From the NCBI RefSeq assembly GCF_023100945.1, contig NZ_CP064689.1:1594001-1658000 (forward strand): 64,000 nucleotides of DNA, written 5' to 3'. Positions within the stretch are counted from its first letter, which is position 1. Each line of letters opens with the position of its first letter. Of this stretch, positions 6,988 to 16,064 are shown piece by piece. The translations under genes and the position numbers were made by a program. The DNA comes from Bradyrhizobium sp. 200 (GTDB lineage: Bacteria > Pseudomonadota > Alphaproteobacteria > Rhizobiales > Xanthobacteraceae). The notes under the pieces were generated by a model, which was not told the origin of the DNA, did no database searches, and worked only from the letters and a program-made list of their open reading frames with translations.

Positions 6988-7116
6988 TCGATAGGGTTCG
7001 CGACAGTTTGTGCCATTCACTGCCGGGCAGTGACGACGCCGCTTTGGGAGTGAAGCGGACATCGACTTCGGTGGGTGACGCGACCGGATTGATGGGTGCA
7101 CGCCCTGCGGAAGCAA

Positions 7117-10100
7117 CTACCTCTTCTTCCACCCGCCGCGATGTCCCGGCGCGCCGCCGCTCGATCGTGGGGCGGGGCCGAATTCGGGGCCGGACTGGCG
7201 GGAGTCCGTGGGCTGGAAGATTTTGCTGGCGCTGCCGGACGAAGGTTTTTGCGGGGTGGCGCCGGCGGGGCGGTAGGGCAGGGATTCGGGGCCGTGCATT
7301 TCGTCGAGGTGGGGTTTGTGGACTTTGGATGGGCCATGACTCGTGGAGGGATGCCCCTCACCCCGACCCTCTAAGAGCGAGCTTCGCTCGTCTCGACCCC
7401 GTGAAGAACGGGGAGAGGGAGCGGAGGGAGTCCCGCCGCGGCTCGCCTTTAAGGCCGACTGCACGCCCTTCTTTTTCATGGCGCTGACCGGCAAATTCGC
7501 GGCCTCGCCGTACTTCTTCGTCCCCGCGTAAGCGCCGGCCCTGCCTTGCACGCCGCGCTGCTTGATGGTGGGGTCGTCGACCACGGCCATCTCCGTGGCG
7601 CGGAGGCGTTTGACTTCGTCGCGGAGTCTGGCGGCTTCCTCGAAATTCAGGTCGGCGGCGGCTTCGCGCATTCTCGTTTCGAGGTCGGAGAGAACCGCCT
7701 CGAAATTGTGGCCGATGGAGATGACGTCGTCGGCCATGCCGCCATCGCCGATCTCGACCAGCACGTGGTCGCGCTCGTAGACGGAGTTGAGGATGTCGCC
7801 GATCGATTTCTTCACGCTCTCCGGCGTGATGCCATGGGCGGTGTTGTATTCGACCTGCTTCTCGCGGCGGCGGTTGGTTTCGGCGATGGCGCGCTCCATC
7901 GAGCCGGTCATCTGGTCGGCGTAGAGGATCACCTTGCCGTCGACGTTGCGCGCGGCGCGGCCGATGGTCTGGATCAGCGAGGTCTCGCTACGCAGAAAAC
8001 CTTCCTTGTCGGCGTCGAGGATCGCGACCAGCGCGCATTCGGGAATGTCGAGGCCTTCGCGCAGCAGGTTGATACCGACCAGTGCGTCGAACGCGCCGAG
8101 GCGAAGATCCCGGATGATCTCGATGCGCTCGATGGTGTCGATATCGCTGTGCATGTAGCGGACGCGGATGCCCTGCTCGTGCAGGTACTCGGTGAGGTCT
8201 TCCGCCATGCGTTTTGTGAGTACCGTGATCAGGCTGCGATAACCGGCCTGCGCAGTGGCGCGGACTTCGCCAACGAGGTCGTCGACCTGGGTGCGGGCGG
8301 GGCGAATATCTACAGGCGGATCAATGAGTCCGGTCGGGCGGATCACCTGTTCGACGAACACGCCGCCACTTTCGTTCAGCTCCCAGCCGCTGGGGGTCGC
8401 CGACACCGCAATGCTCTGCGGGCGCATCATGTCCCATTCCTCGAACCGCAGCGGGCGGTTGTCCATGCAGGAGGGCAGGCGGAAACCGTATTCGGCAAGC
8501 GTCGCCTTGCGCCGGAAGTCGCCTTTGAACATGGCGCCGATCTGGGGCACGCTGACGTGGCTTTCGTCGGCGAAAACCAGCGCGTTGTCAGGCACGTATT
8601 CGAACAGCGTCGGCGGCGGCTCGCCGGGGCGGCGGCCGGTCAGATAGCGCGAATAGTTCTCGATGCCGGCGCAGCTTCCGGTCGCTTCCATCATTTCGAG
8701 GTCGAAGGTGGTGCGCTGCTCCAGCCGCTGCGCTTCCAGCAGGCGGCCATGGTTGTTGAGCTCGTCCAGCCGCAGCTTCAGCTCAGACTTGATCGACTTG
8801 ATCGCCTGCACCAGCGTCGGGCGCGGCGTCACATAGTGCGAGTTGGCGTAGATCTTGATGAATTCGAGATCGTCCTGCTTGTGGCCGGTGAGCGGATCGA
8901 ATTCTTCAATATTTTCCACGGTGTCGCCGAACAAATTCACGCGCCACGCGCGGTCTTCATAGTGGGCCGGGAAGATGTCGATAACGTCGCCGCGGACACG
9001 AAACGTGCCGCGGGTGAAGTCGGCCTGGGTGCGCTTGTATTGCAACGCCACAAGATCGGCGATCAATTGCCGCTGGTCGATGCGCTCGCCCTTCTTCAGC
9101 GCAAAGGTCATCGCGGTGTAGGTTTCGACCGAACCGATACCGTAGATGCAGGAGACCGACGCCACGATGATGACGTCGTCGCGCTCCAGCAGCGCGCGCG
9201 TCGCCGAGTGGCGCATGCGGTCGATCTGCTCGTTGATCGACGAGTCTTTTTCTATGTAGGTGTCCGTGCGTGGCACATACGCTTCGGGCTGGTAGTAGTC
9301 GTAATAGCTGACGAAATACTCGACCGCGTTGTCGGGAAAAAAGTTCTTGAACTCGCCATAGAGCTGGGCGGCCAGCGTCTTGTTCGGCGCGAGGATCAGG
9401 GCAGGGCGCTGCGTCGCCTCGATCACCTTGGCCATGGTGTAGGTCTTGCCCGAGCCGGTGACGCCGAGCAGCACCTGGGTGCGGTCGTTGCGGTTGATGC
9501 CTTCGACCAGTTCGGCAATCGCGGTCGGCTGGTCGCCCTTCGGCTCGTATTCGGACTTGATCTCGAAGCGCACGCCGCCTTCGGATTTTTCCGGGCGCGG
9601 CGGCCGGTGTGGGGTCCAGACCTTGAGCTGGCCATCACCGCCGCGAAATTCAGGGCGGCCGTCGCGGATCAGGCTCTCCAGCGCCTCGGCGGTGGCTTTG
9701 ACGCCGAGTGCTTCCATCTTGTTGCGCGGCGGGCGGGCGAGGGCTTCCTCGTCGTCTTCCGCCGTCGGCAGGCCGAGCTGGCGCGCAAGTTCGGGATCGA
9801 GCGTCGGTATGGTGGCCGAGGTGCCGTAATTGGCTTGCGGGGCTTCTTCGAGGCCTTGGCTGGATGCATCGCGCTTGGCGACATCATCGCTGGTTCCGCG
9901 GGTCGAGGCGCGCGCTCGATGCGCGGCGGCCTCGCCGCCGGCGCGGCGGTCCCAGGAATTGTCCGGCGGCGGCTGCAGGCCGGTGCCCGAGCCCGTGCCG
10001 GCGTCGCCGCGGTTGATCGCGGGATTGAGCAGTTCGGCCAGCGCCGGCCCGATCGGCTGCACCTCGGGCCGGTGTGCTTTGGATTTCGGGGTTTTGCCGG

Positions 10101-10131
10101 GCTTTTTGGGAGCGTCAGGTTTCTTCGCCAT
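7117..10131 (-). CDS. uvrB: excinuclease ABC subunit B with long N- and C-terminal extensions
   Basis: UvrB is the damage-verifying helicase-like subunit of nucleotide excision repair: it loads with UvrA and recruits UvrC. Visible motifs are Walker A GVTGSGKT (residues 223-230), the beta-hairpin [12 protein letters not shown] that clamps [14 protein letters not shown] (Walker B), [13 protein letters not shown] and QTIGRAARN (helicase motifs V-VI), and a UVR domain ([20 protein letters not shown]) for UvrC binding. The protein has 1004 residues against about 670 in E. coli. The excess is a ~185-residue low-complexity N-terminus and a ~140-residue Gly/Ser/Pro/Lys tail. Residues about 898-930 of the tail are the translation of an intergenic repeat (7345-7437). 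The ATPase core is complete, so it should be functional. Confidence 0.95.
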   Translation of the reverse strand: MAKKPDAPKKPGKTPKSKAHRPEVQPIGPALAELLNPAINRGDAGTGSGTGLQPPPDNSWDRRAGGEAAAHRARASTRGTSDDVAKRDASSQGLEEAPQANYGTSATIPTLDPELARQLGLPTAEDDEEALARPPRNKMEALGVKATAEALESLIRDGRPEFRGGDGQLKVWTPHRPPRPEKSEGGVRFEIKSEYEPKGDQPTAIAELVEGINRNDRTQVLLGVTGSGKTYTMAKVIEATQRPALILAPNKTLAAQLYGEFKNFFPDNAVEYFVSYYDYYQPEAYVPRTDTYIEKDSSINEQIDRMRHSATRALLERDDVIIVASVSCIYGIGSVETYTAMTFALKKGERIDQRQLIADLVALQYKRTQADFTRGTFRVRGDVIDIFPAHYEDRAWRVNLFGDTVENIEEFDPLTGHKQDDLEFIKIYANSHYVTPRPTLVQAIKSIKSELKLRLDELNNHGRLLEAQRLEQRTTFDLEMMEATGSCAGIENYSRYLTGRRPGEPPPTLFEYVPDNALVFADESHVSVPQIGAMFKGDFRRKATLAEYGFRLPSCMDNRPLRFEEWDMMRPQSIAVSATPSGWELNESGGVFVEQVIRPTGLIDPPVDIRPARTQVDDLVGEVRATAQAGYRSLITVLTKRMAEDLTEYLHEQGIRVRYMHSDIDTIERIEIIRDLRLGAFDALVGINLLREGLDIPECALVAILDADKEGFLRSETSLIQTIGRAARNVDGKVILYADQMTGSMERAIAETNRRREKQVEYNTAHGITPESVKKSIGDILNSVYERDHVLVEIGDGGMADDVISIGHNFEAVLSDLETRMREAAADLNFEEAARLRDEVKRLRATEMAVVDDPTIKQRGVQGRAGAYAGTKKYGEAANLPVSAMKKKGVQSALKASRGGTPSAPSPRSSRGRDERSSLLEGRGEGHPSTSHGPSKVHKPHLDEMHGPESLPYRPAGATPQKPSSGSASKIFQPTDSRQSGPEFGPAPRSSGGAPGHRGGWKKR
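7345..7437. repeat. intergenic-type palindromic repeat inserted in frame within uvrB
   Basis: The plus strand reads CCCCTCACCCCGACCCTCTA...CGGGGAGAGGGAGCGGAGGG, a hairpin-forming 'CCTCACCC...GGGGAGAGGG' unit. Related units occur in non-coding DNA at about 2845-2915 and 13150-13195. Here it is open in the uvrB frame and adds about 31 residues ([20 protein letters not shown] onward). Confidence 0.6.
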
Positions 10132-10241
10132 CAGCCGAATATGGGACGAGTCAGCCAGCGAGAAAAGGGCAGACGGCCTCGTCCGCGATGCTGCGCGCCG
10201 TCATGTCAGCAGATGTCAGCAGGTCGCGCCGGAACCGCGCC

Positions 10242-10397
10242 TTACGCTGTCAGCGGACCCGTCGAGGGATTGATGATATCCAGATGAATCCCGCCGCAAC
10301 GGGTGCATCGCATGGTCCAGTATTCGGCGCCGGCGCGGCCGGAAATGATGCGCAGCACCGCGAGCGCGGCGGTGCAATCCGGACAGGTCGAGAGCAT
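10242..10397 (-). CDS. 51-residue zinc-ribbon protein
   Basis: MLSTCPDCTAALAVLRIISG... contains CPDC and, about 26 residues later, CTRCGG. These two CxxC knuckles would bind one zinc ion in a zinc-ribbon fold. Length is 51 residues. A longer in-frame opening to 10643 has no such character, and ATG 10397 directly before the first knuckle is the sensible start. The partner or nucleic acid it binds is unknown. It lies between uvrB and another small leftward gene, all on the same strand. Confidence 0.6.
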   Translation of the reverse strand: MLSTCPDCTAALAVLRIISGRAGAEYWTMRCTRCGGIHLDIINPSTGPLTA

Positions 10398-10480
10398 CGG
10401 TGTCGCCTGCAGGGTCTGTTGGGGTGAAGGCAGCGAGAGGCGGCCGGCCAGCGCGCGGCCGGCAGTTCCGTCGTTGGCGC

Positions 10481-10693
10481 TTACGGATTCGCGAACCGCG
10501 GCTTGAAGCGATCGATATGGGCTTTCGCATCCGCGATCGCCGCTTCCGGATCCGACCAGGCGAAGCCGACTTCGAGCGTCGGAAACGCCATGCCATCGAT
10601 CACCACCGGCTTCTGGTCGGCCCGTTGAATCCTGGCGTGCCATAGCCCTCTCCCCGCTTCGAACGACTGAATTTCAAAGCCGCCATAGATCAT
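10481..10693 (-). CDS. 70-residue conserved-looking hypothetical protein
   Basis: MIYGGFEIQSFEAGRGLWHA begins a compact alpha/beta protein with 'RIQRADQKPVVIDGMAFPTL' and a C-terminal helix 'DPEAAIADAKAHIDRFKPRF'. It has no signal peptide. ATG 10693 has GGGGGA eight bases upstream. The longer frame to 10846 is unlikely because it would begin inside the repeat at 10796. The composition suggests a small soluble domain of the kind that binds ligands or partner proteins, but I know no function. A perfect CRP-type palindrome (10750-10767) lies 57 bp upstream. Confidence 0.6.
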   Translation of the reverse strand: MIYGGFEIQSFEAGRGLWHARIQRADQKPVVIDGMAFPTLEVGFAWSDPEAAIADAKAHIDRFKPRFANP

Positions 10694-10749
10694 GGCGTGT
10701 CCCCCGGGTTTGCCCATGGGATGACGGAAGCACGGCTTGGGAGAGGTAA

Positions 10750-10767
10750 ATGTGAACGGGTTCACAT
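10750..10767. promoter_or_regulatory. CRP/FNR-family palindrome (TGTGA-N6-TCACA)
   Basis: ATGTGAAC-GG-GTTCACAT has perfect 8-bp arms and contains the full CRP consensus TGTGA-N6-TCACA. It lies 57 bp upstream of the leftward gene starting at 10693. No other gene starts nearby on the other side. Confidence 0.45.
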
Positions 10768-10795
10768 GTCCTGGATTTTTGTCAGCAGGAACCGT

Positions 10796-10894
10796 CATCG
10801 CCCGCGAAGGCGGGCGATCCAGTATTCCAGAGACGTTCGCGGTCAATCGAGAAGCCGCGGCGTACTGGATACCCCGCCTGCGCGGGGTATGACG
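10796..10894. repeat. intergenic repeat, family B
   Basis: CGCCCGCGAAGGCGGGCG hairpin, ATCCAGTATTCCAGAGACG, then GCCGCGGCGTACTGGAT and CCCCGCCTGCGCGGGG hairpin. The order matches the copy at 1905-2025, and the CCAGTA/TACTGG segments pair across the element. Confidence 0.65.
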
Positions 10895-10933
10895 ACTTGG
10901 CGGTGCGAGTAAGCCACACGACTACCGAGGAGA

Positions 10934-12154
10934 TCACTGCCGCGCGAGAATATGATCGGCGAGCACCTCAGCGTCGTCGCCGACGCCTGACAGGAACGAG
11001 GAGTTCATCTTCGACAGCCATTGCAGGCCGAGGAAATACAGGCCCGGCACCGCCGAGATGCCGTTGCGGTGAACTGCGTCGCCGCGCTCGTCCAGCACCG
11101 GGACATCGATCCAGCTAAAATCCATGCCGTAGCCGGTGGCCCAGATCACCGCGGAGATGCCTTCGGCGGCGAGGTCGAGGCGCGTGAGCGGCGCGGTGAC
11201 GCAAGGCGGATTGGCGACCGTGTTGTGGGCGTCGGGGTCCTCCGGCAGGTCGATGTGGCGGCGCTTCACATATTCGTCGACCGTATTGAGGAAGGTGTTG
11301 TAGACGAGGTCGCCGTCGGAAAGACTTTCGGCAAGGCCGGGTGCAATCTCGATCACGCCATGACTTGCTGCCTCGAGGCGGCCCACCAGGACCATGCCGT
11401 CGGCGGCGAAGCTGCGGAAGTCGATGGTGCGGCCGCCATAGGCCCCGGAAATGACCGGGCCCAATCGCGCCGAGCCGCGCTCCTCCGGCGTCATCTGGTC
11501 GAGGCGCATATCGGCGAGCCACCAGATCAGGTCGCGGCCGCGGTAGCGCCGCGGCAGGCGGCGATGCCGTCCGACCGAGAGATAGACGCAGCGGCCGGCC
11601 TGCAGCAATTCCTCGGCAATCTGCGCGCCCGATGCGCCGGCGCCGGCCACCAGCACCGCGCCCGGCGGAAGCTGCCCGGGATTCCGGTAGCCGGAGGCAT
11701 GGACCTGAAACACGGGATGATCGCGCAGCAGATCCGGGACGATGTCGCGCTGATAGGGACCGGTGGCGACGACCACATTGTCGGCCGAGATCGTGCCGTC
11801 GGCGGTCTCGGCGATGAAGCCTCCGCCGCCACGCTGCGCGAGCCGCGTCACCGCGACGCCGCAGCGGATCGGCGGGCTGACGAAATCGGCATAGGCCTCA
11901 ATGAATTTGACGATGACGTCCGTGCTTGAGAACGCGTCCGGATCGCTGTGCGGAAACGGAAAGTCCGGCAGCCGCACCGACCAGTTCGGAAACTGGAATT
12001 TCAGCCCGTCCCAGCGTTCGCTGCGCCAGCGTTCGGCGATCCGGTGGCGCTCGAGCACGAGGTGCGAAAGCCCGCGCTGCTTCAGCCGGTGGCTCATCAC
12101 GAGGCCGGCCTGGCCGCCGCCGATCACGAGCGTGTCGATTTTTTCATCCGGCAT
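10934..12154 (-). CDS. flavin-containing monooxygenase-like oxidoreductase
   Basis: This 406-residue protein starts MPDEKIDTLVIGGGQAGLVM, with the FAD-binding GxGxxG at residues about 12-17. A second Rossmann motif, VLVAGAGASGAQIAEELL, binds NADPH. VIWATGYGMDF is the 'ATG' FAD-contact motif, and GLYFLGLQWLSKMNSSFLSG is the C-terminal FAD segment. This is the family of bacterial FMO/Baeyer-Villiger-like proteins, also annotated as 'flavoprotein involved in K+ transport'. The substrate is unknown. ATG 12154 has AGGGG upstream. An earlier ATG 12187 adds 11 residues. The upstream LysR gene overlaps this start by 11 bp, so the pair is co-transcribed. Confidence 0.8.
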   Translation of the reverse strand: MPDEKIDTLVIGGGQAGLVMSHRLKQRGLSHLVLERHRIAERWRSERWDGLKFQFPNWSVRLPDFPFPHSDPDAFSSTDVIVKFIEAYADFVSPPIRCGVAVTRLAQRGGGGFIAETADGTISADNVVVATGPYQRDIVPDLLRDHPVFQVHASGYRNPGQLPPGAVLVAGAGASGAQIAEELLQAGRCVYLSVGRHRRLPRRYRGRDLIWWLADMRLDQMTPEERGSARLGPVISGAYGGRTIDFRSFAADGMVLVGRLEAASHGVIEIAPGLAESLSDGDLVYNTFLNTVDEYVKRRHIDLPEDPDAHNTVANPPCVTAPLTRLDLAAEGISAVIWATGYGMDFSWIDVPVLDERGDAVHRNGISAVPGLYFLGLQWLSKMNSSFLSGVGDDAEVLADHILARQ

Positions 12155-13049
12155 GTCGGTGGCCCCTGCGGCGTGTGGCGGGCTCAACCGCCGCGCGGAT
12201 AATCCAGCGCCGGAACGCAGCGAAATCGCGCTGCCCGGTGCTGAAGCCGCGATAGATCAGATACCAGCGCATGCCTTTCGGCACGCTTAACGCAAACGGC
12301 GCGACCAGCCGGCCGGCGGCGAGGTCGTCGTCGATATAGGGGCGGATGCCCATGGCGATGCCGAGGCCGTCGACCGCGGCCTGCAGCGCCTGGCCGTATT
12401 GGGCGAACTCCGGCCCGCGCGCGGTGATCCGGGCCGTGCCGGCGGCCTCGAGCCATGACGGCCAATCGTCGGGCGAATGCGCGACCCGCAGGAGCGTCGG
12501 CCCTTTCAGGTCGGCGGGGCGCTTGAGCTGACTGGCAAGGCGCGGCGCGCACACCGGCAGCAGGTCGGCGGCAAATAATGGTTCGGCGATCAGGCCGGGC
12601 CATTCGCCGTCGCCGAGCTTGATGCCGCAACTCCAGTCTTCGCCGAACGGCACTGCGGCGCCGCCGGTGGTGATGCGGACGTCGATATCCGGCTCCTGTT
12701 TGCGGAAATCCGCCAGCCGCGGGATCAGCCATCTCATCGCAAAGGTGGGGCCGACGCCGATGGTCAGCACGCGCACGCTGGAGGGGGCGGTGACCTGGGC
12801 GGTCAGGCTCGCCAGCGCATCGAAGATCGGGGTCAGCCCGTTCTGATAGGCGCGGCCGGCGGCCGTGGTGACGAGGCGGTTGGCCTTGCGCTCGAACAGC
12901 GCCACCCCCAGCCGCTCTTCAAGGAGGTGCACCATCCGGCTGACCGCGGCGGCAGAGACGTTGAGCTCGACGCCGGCCGCCGCAAAACTGCCGCTCCTTG
13001 CCGCGGCTTCGAACGCCTTGATGCCGTTGAGAAAGAGCAGCCGCCGCAC
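12144..13049 (-). CDS. LysR-family transcriptional regulator (GcvA-like)
   Basis: This 301-residue protein starts at GTG 13049 behind a TGAGGGTTAT ribosome site. The N-terminal winged HTH reads NGIKAFEAAARSGSFAAAGV followed by 'ELNVSAAAVSRMVHLLEERL' (residues about 8-50). A two-lobed effector-binding domain follows (LTIGVGPTFAMRWLIPRLAD, then DVRITTG, 'GLGIAMGIRPYI'). The 'F A .RWL.PRL..F' start of the effector domain is GcvA-like. An open frame runs to 13160 but adds 37 residues without homology. The gene ends inside the start of the flavin monooxygenase gene, so it probably controls that gene from a shared transcript. No divergent target is close enough to assign. Confidence 0.85.
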   Translation of the reverse strand: MRRLLFLNGIKAFEAAARSGSFAAAGVELNVSAAAVSRMVHLLEERLGVALFERKANRLVTTAAGRAYQNGLTPIFDALASLTAQVTAPSSVRVLTIGVGPTFAMRWLIPRLADFRKQEPDIDVRITTGGAAVPFGEDWSCGIKLGDGEWPGLIAEPLFAADLLPVCAPRLASQLKRPADLKGPTLLRVAHSPDDWPSWLEAAGTARITARGPEFAQYGQALQAAVDGLGIAMGIRPYIDDDLAAGRLVAPFALSVPKGMRWYLIYRGFSTGQRDFAAFRRWIIRAAVEPATRRRGHRHAG

Positions 13050-13145
13050 ATAACCCTCAGGAAAACTGATGCCAGAGCAAGATAACTCAGTTTGCGCCGA
13101 TGCTACAAGCGAGGCAGAAGAATAGCTGTGGTTAGGTTGAATCGG

Positions 13146-13198
13146 TGCGGCTCGTCTCAACCTCGCCCCGCGAAGGGCGGGCGAGGGAGCAGAAGCAG
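13146..13198. repeat. short intergenic hairpin repeat upstream of the TauE-like gene
   Basis: CTCGCCCCGCGAAGGGCGGG then CGAGGGAGCAG: the arms CTCGCCC and GGGCGAG pair. Same style as the unit embedded in uvrB. The long reading frame through it to 13145 is therefore not used as the start of the permease. Confidence 0.5.
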
Positions 13199-13213
13199 TG
13201 CAGGAGATTTCCG

Positions 13214-13975
13214 GTGACGCCGTTGATGATCGCAGCCCTCGGCGCGTTGATGGTCGCGACAGCCTTCCTGTCCGGCCTGTTCGGCATGGCCGGCGGGATG
13301 ATCCTGATCGGCGTGCTGCTGATGCTGATGCCGCTGCCCACCGCGATGGTGCTGCATGCGATCACACAGATGGCGTCGAACGGCTGGCGCGCCTTTCTGT
13401 GGCGGGAGCATATCCGCTGGCGGCCGGTGTTCGTCTATCTGATCGGCTGCGCGCTCGCGCTCGGCGTCTGGTCGATCGCCCGCTACGTGCCGGACAAGCC
13501 CATTGCATTGCTATTGCTCGGGGCGACGCCGTTCATGGCGCGGCTGATGCCGAAGAACCTCAAGCCCAACCCTGATAGCATCGCGCAGGGCTCGTTCTAC
13601 GGCTTCATCTGCATGGGCCTGATGCTGATGACCGGCGTCTCCGGTCCGTTGATGGACACGTTCTTTCTCGGCGGCAATTTCGGCCGCCGCGAGGTGGTCG
13701 CCACCAAGGCCACCTGCCAGGTCGCGAGCCATCTGACAAAACTGATCTATTTCGGCGGCATCGTCGACCAGGCCGCGACGCTCGATCCGGTGCTGGCGGC
13801 GGTCGCCATTGCCGCCTCGATGCTCGGCACCACGCTGGCGCGGCGCATCCTGGAAGCGATGAGCGACGCGCAGTTCCGCACCTGGGCGAACCGGCTGATC
13901 ACGACGGTCGCCGGCTATTACATCCTTTACGGCGGCTGGCTGCTGTTCACGCGCACGAGCGCGATGGCGTATTGA
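13214..13975 (+). CDS. TauE/SafE-family membrane permease
   Basis: This 253-residue protein starts at GTG 13214 with AGGAG eight bases upstream. The first helix LMIAALGALMVATAFLSGLFGMAGGM carries the 'SGLFGMAGG' motif of the TauE/SafE (DUF81) sulfite/sulfonate exporter family. The internal repeat of that motif appears as 'GVSGPLMDTFFL'. About seven to eight hydrophobic segments are present. Substrates proven for the family are sulfite, sulfoacetate and similar organic anions, and none can be assigned here. It is followed after 29 bp by a small gene on the same strand. Confidence 0.8.
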   Translation: MTPLMIAALGALMVATAFLSGLFGMAGGMILIGVLLMLMPLPTAMVLHAITQMASNGWRAFLWREHIRWRPVFVYLIGCALALGVWSIARYVPDKPIALLLLGATPFMARLMPKNLKPNPDSIAQGSFYGFICMGLMLMTGVSGPLMDTFFLGGNFGRREVVATKATCQVASHLTKLIYFGGIVDQAATLDPVLAAVAIAASMLGTTLARRILEAMSDAQFRTWANRLITTVAGYYILYGGWLLFTRTSAMAY

Positions 13976-14004
13976 GCTTGACCGCTTCTGATGCGGAGGC
14001 GCCG

Positions 14005-14229
14005 ATGACCGAGACAGCGGACGCACTGGTGCTCGATCTCGTCGAATGGATCGGCCGCGAGCCGAGACTCTATTCCGAAGTGATCGAGACATGGCGCACC
14101 TCATGCCCGCGCCTGACCATCTGGGAGGACGCGGTCGATCGCGGCTACGTCGCGCGCCAGCCGGACGCGAAGGTTGCGATCACCGAAAGCGGCGCCAAAT
14201 TCCTGCGCGCGCACGGCCGCGGCGCGTGA
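14005..14229 (+). CDS. small winged-helix-like protein of unknown function
   Basis: This is a 74-residue protein (MTETADALVLDLVEWIGREP...) with 'LYSEVIETWRTSCPRLTIWE', 'DAVDRGYVARQPDAKVAITE' and 'SGAKFLRAHG'. The helix-helix-strand order 'SCPRLTIWEDAVDRGYV...V.IT..G..FL' resembles a minimal winged helix as in many small bacterial DNA-binding or accessory proteins. That reading is tentative. ATG 14005 has GGAGG five bases upstream. The track of the frame begins at 13972 but lacks a ribosome site there. It is probably cotranscribed with the TauE-like gene. Confidence 0.6.
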   Translation: MTETADALVLDLVEWIGREPRLYSEVIETWRTSCPRLTIWEDAVDRGYVARQPDAKVAITESGAKFLRAHGRGA

Positions 14230-14354
14230 GGTGCCATCACATTCGCGCGTGCAGGGCAGACGCCCAATTGACTCGCGCCTGCGATCCGCCCAAATTCATG
14301 CAGTCGCATCTTTCTTGCGAAAAACAACAATTCAGCGCACAGCAGGATCGCCCC

Positions 14355-15062
14355 ATGATCGACCTTTATTACTGGACCACGCCGAACGGCCACAAGATCA
14401 CGATGTTCCTCGAAGAGACCGGGCTGCCCTACGAGGTCTTCCCGGTCAACATCGGCAAGGGCGAACAGTTCAAGCCGGAATTTCTGGCGGTCGCACCCAA
14501 CAACCGCATTCCGGCGATGGTCGATCACCAGCCGAAGGGCGGCGGCAAGCCGATCTCGATCTTCGAGTCAGGTGCGATGCTGCTCTATCTCGCCGAGAAG
14601 ACCGGAAAATTCCTTCCCACCGATCTCTACGGCCGCTACGACGCGATCCAGTGGACGTTCTGGCAGATGGGCGGGCTCGGGCCGATGGCCGGCCAGAACC
14701 ATCACTTCCGCAATTACGCGGTGGAAAAAATCAAATACGCCATCGATCGCTACGTGAACGAGACCAACCGTCTCTACGGCGTGCTCAACAAGCGTCTCGC
14801 TGACCGGGAGTTCATCGCCGGCGACTATTCGATCGCGGACATGGCAAGCTATCCCTGGATCGTGCCGTACAAGAACCAGGACCAGAACATCGACGACTTC
14901 CCGCATCTGAAGCGCTGGCTGGAAGCCATCCGCGCCCGCCCCGCCACGATGCGCGCCTACGCCAAGGCCAAGGAGGTCAATCCGAATTTCGGCCAGCCCG
15001 TCAATCGCACCGAGGAGGAGCGCCGGATCCTGTTCGGCCAGACCGCGGCGGTGGTGCGGTAG
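14355..15062 (+). CDS. glutathione S-transferase, YfcG-like
   Basis: This is a 235-residue protein. The thioredoxin-like N-terminal domain (MIDLYYWTTPNGHKITMFLE, then 'NNRIPAMVDH', 'SIFESGAMLLYLAEKTG') has the cis-Pro after the 'RIP' and the glutathione-contact ES pair. The all-alpha C-terminal domain includes 'REFIAGDYSIADMASYPWIV'. The 'TPNGHKI' start is that of YfcG/YghU-type transferases, which act as disulfide-bond reductases using glutathione and use Thr/Asn rather than Cys or Ser. The substrate is unknown. ATG 14355 lies directly before the first strand. Its stop is 14 bp before the remains of a heme peroxidase gene. Confidence 0.85.
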   Translation: MIDLYYWTTPNGHKITMFLEETGLPYEVFPVNIGKGEQFKPEFLAVAPNNRIPAMVDHQPKGGGKPISIFESGAMLLYLAEKTGKFLPTDLYGRYDAIQWTFWQMGGLGPMAGQNHHFRNYAVEKIKYAIDRYVNETNRLYGVLNKRLADREFIAGDYSIADMASYPWIVPYKNQDQNIDDFPHLKRWLEAIRARPATMRAYAKAKEVNPNFGQPVNRTEEERRILFGQTAAVVR

Positions 15063-15076
15063 GCCGCATCCGCGCT

Positions 15077-15927
15077 GTGCTCCACGACTTCGTGGAGCGC
15101 ATCACCGAGAAGGGGATCGTCGCCAAGATCCTCGATCAGGGGCGCCGCTTCTACCGCTTCAAGAGGATACCCTACATGCCGGTCGAGTTCTCCGCGGCGG
15201 CGTACCGGTTCGGCCACAGCATGGTGCGCGAGGTCTACAGCCACAATCGCAAATTCACGCCGGGCGGCGGCATTCCCGCCACGCTCGACCTGCTGTTCAG
15301 GTTCACCGGCCTGTCGGGCGGAATCATCGGCGACCTCGCGCCCGATCCGGTGCAGCCGCCGCTGCCGATTCCGGTGCTTTCAAGCAACTGGATCATCGAC
15401 TGGCGTCGTTACCATGAAGTGCTGGCGGCCAATCCCCCGATGTGCGGCTCAATCCCTCGCGCAAGATCGATCCGTTCCTGATACCCCAGTTGCACGATCT
15501 GCCGGGCGGCGGCAGTCTTCCGTTCCGCAATCTGAAGCGCGGCGTGATGCTGGGATTGCCGTCGGGGCAGGATGTCGCCAGGGCGATGAAGATCAAGAAT
15601 CCGCTCACCCCGGCCGAGATTGCCAGGGGAACGGACGGCGCGATGGCCAGGAAGCATGGCCTGCACGAGCATACACCGCTCTGGTACTATATCCTCAAGG
15701 AGGCCGAGCAGCGTGGCGGCGGCGAAAAGCTTGGTCCGGTCGGAGCCACGATGGTGGCGGAGGTGTTCGTCGGCCTCGTGCACGGCGACCGTCAGTCATA
15801 TCTGTGGCTGAAGGGCAAGAGCTAGAAGCCTACATTGCCGTCCAAGACTCCTGGCGATTTCACCATGGCCGACCTGCTGAGGTTCGTCGGCGACATCAGC
15901 CCGATCGACGGGATTTCGACGGTCTAG
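15077..15927 (+). pseudogene. animal-type heme peroxidase family, truncated, frameshifted and nonsense-mutated
   Basis: The homology begins abruptly at VLHDFVERITEKGIVAKILD, about mid-protein for this family, continues with MPVEFSAAAYRFGHSMVREV (the conserved heme-proximal 'R.GH' region) and 'LDLLFRFTG', and shifts frame in a C-run near 15435-15440. The second frame gives VRLNPSRKIDPFLIPQLHDL and RNLKRGVMLGLPSGQDVARA. It meets TAG 15823-15825, after which the same frame still reads KPTLPSKTPGDFTMADLLRF and ends GISTV at TAG 15927, so a Trp-to-stop change is likely. Three lesions indicate an inactive gene. The N-terminal half is absent, lost next to the GST stop codon. Confidence 0.8.
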
Positions 15928-16064
15928 GGTGTGATGTTTCAAACGATGCGATTGCGCGGCGTAAAGCTGCGCAGTCGCAGAGACTTTCAAGACGCAATTG
16001 ATGTTGCCGCTTGCGCACTTCGCAATGACGGCTAGTCTGGCGATCATCTTCGAACAGGTCGCCA

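Noticed and set aside
7546..10287. 913-residue open frame on the plus strand opposite uvrB
   Set aside because: Shadow frame of a high-GC gene: it mirrors uvrB codons, has no domain signature and no supported ribosome site. The minus-strand UvrB motifs are unambiguous.
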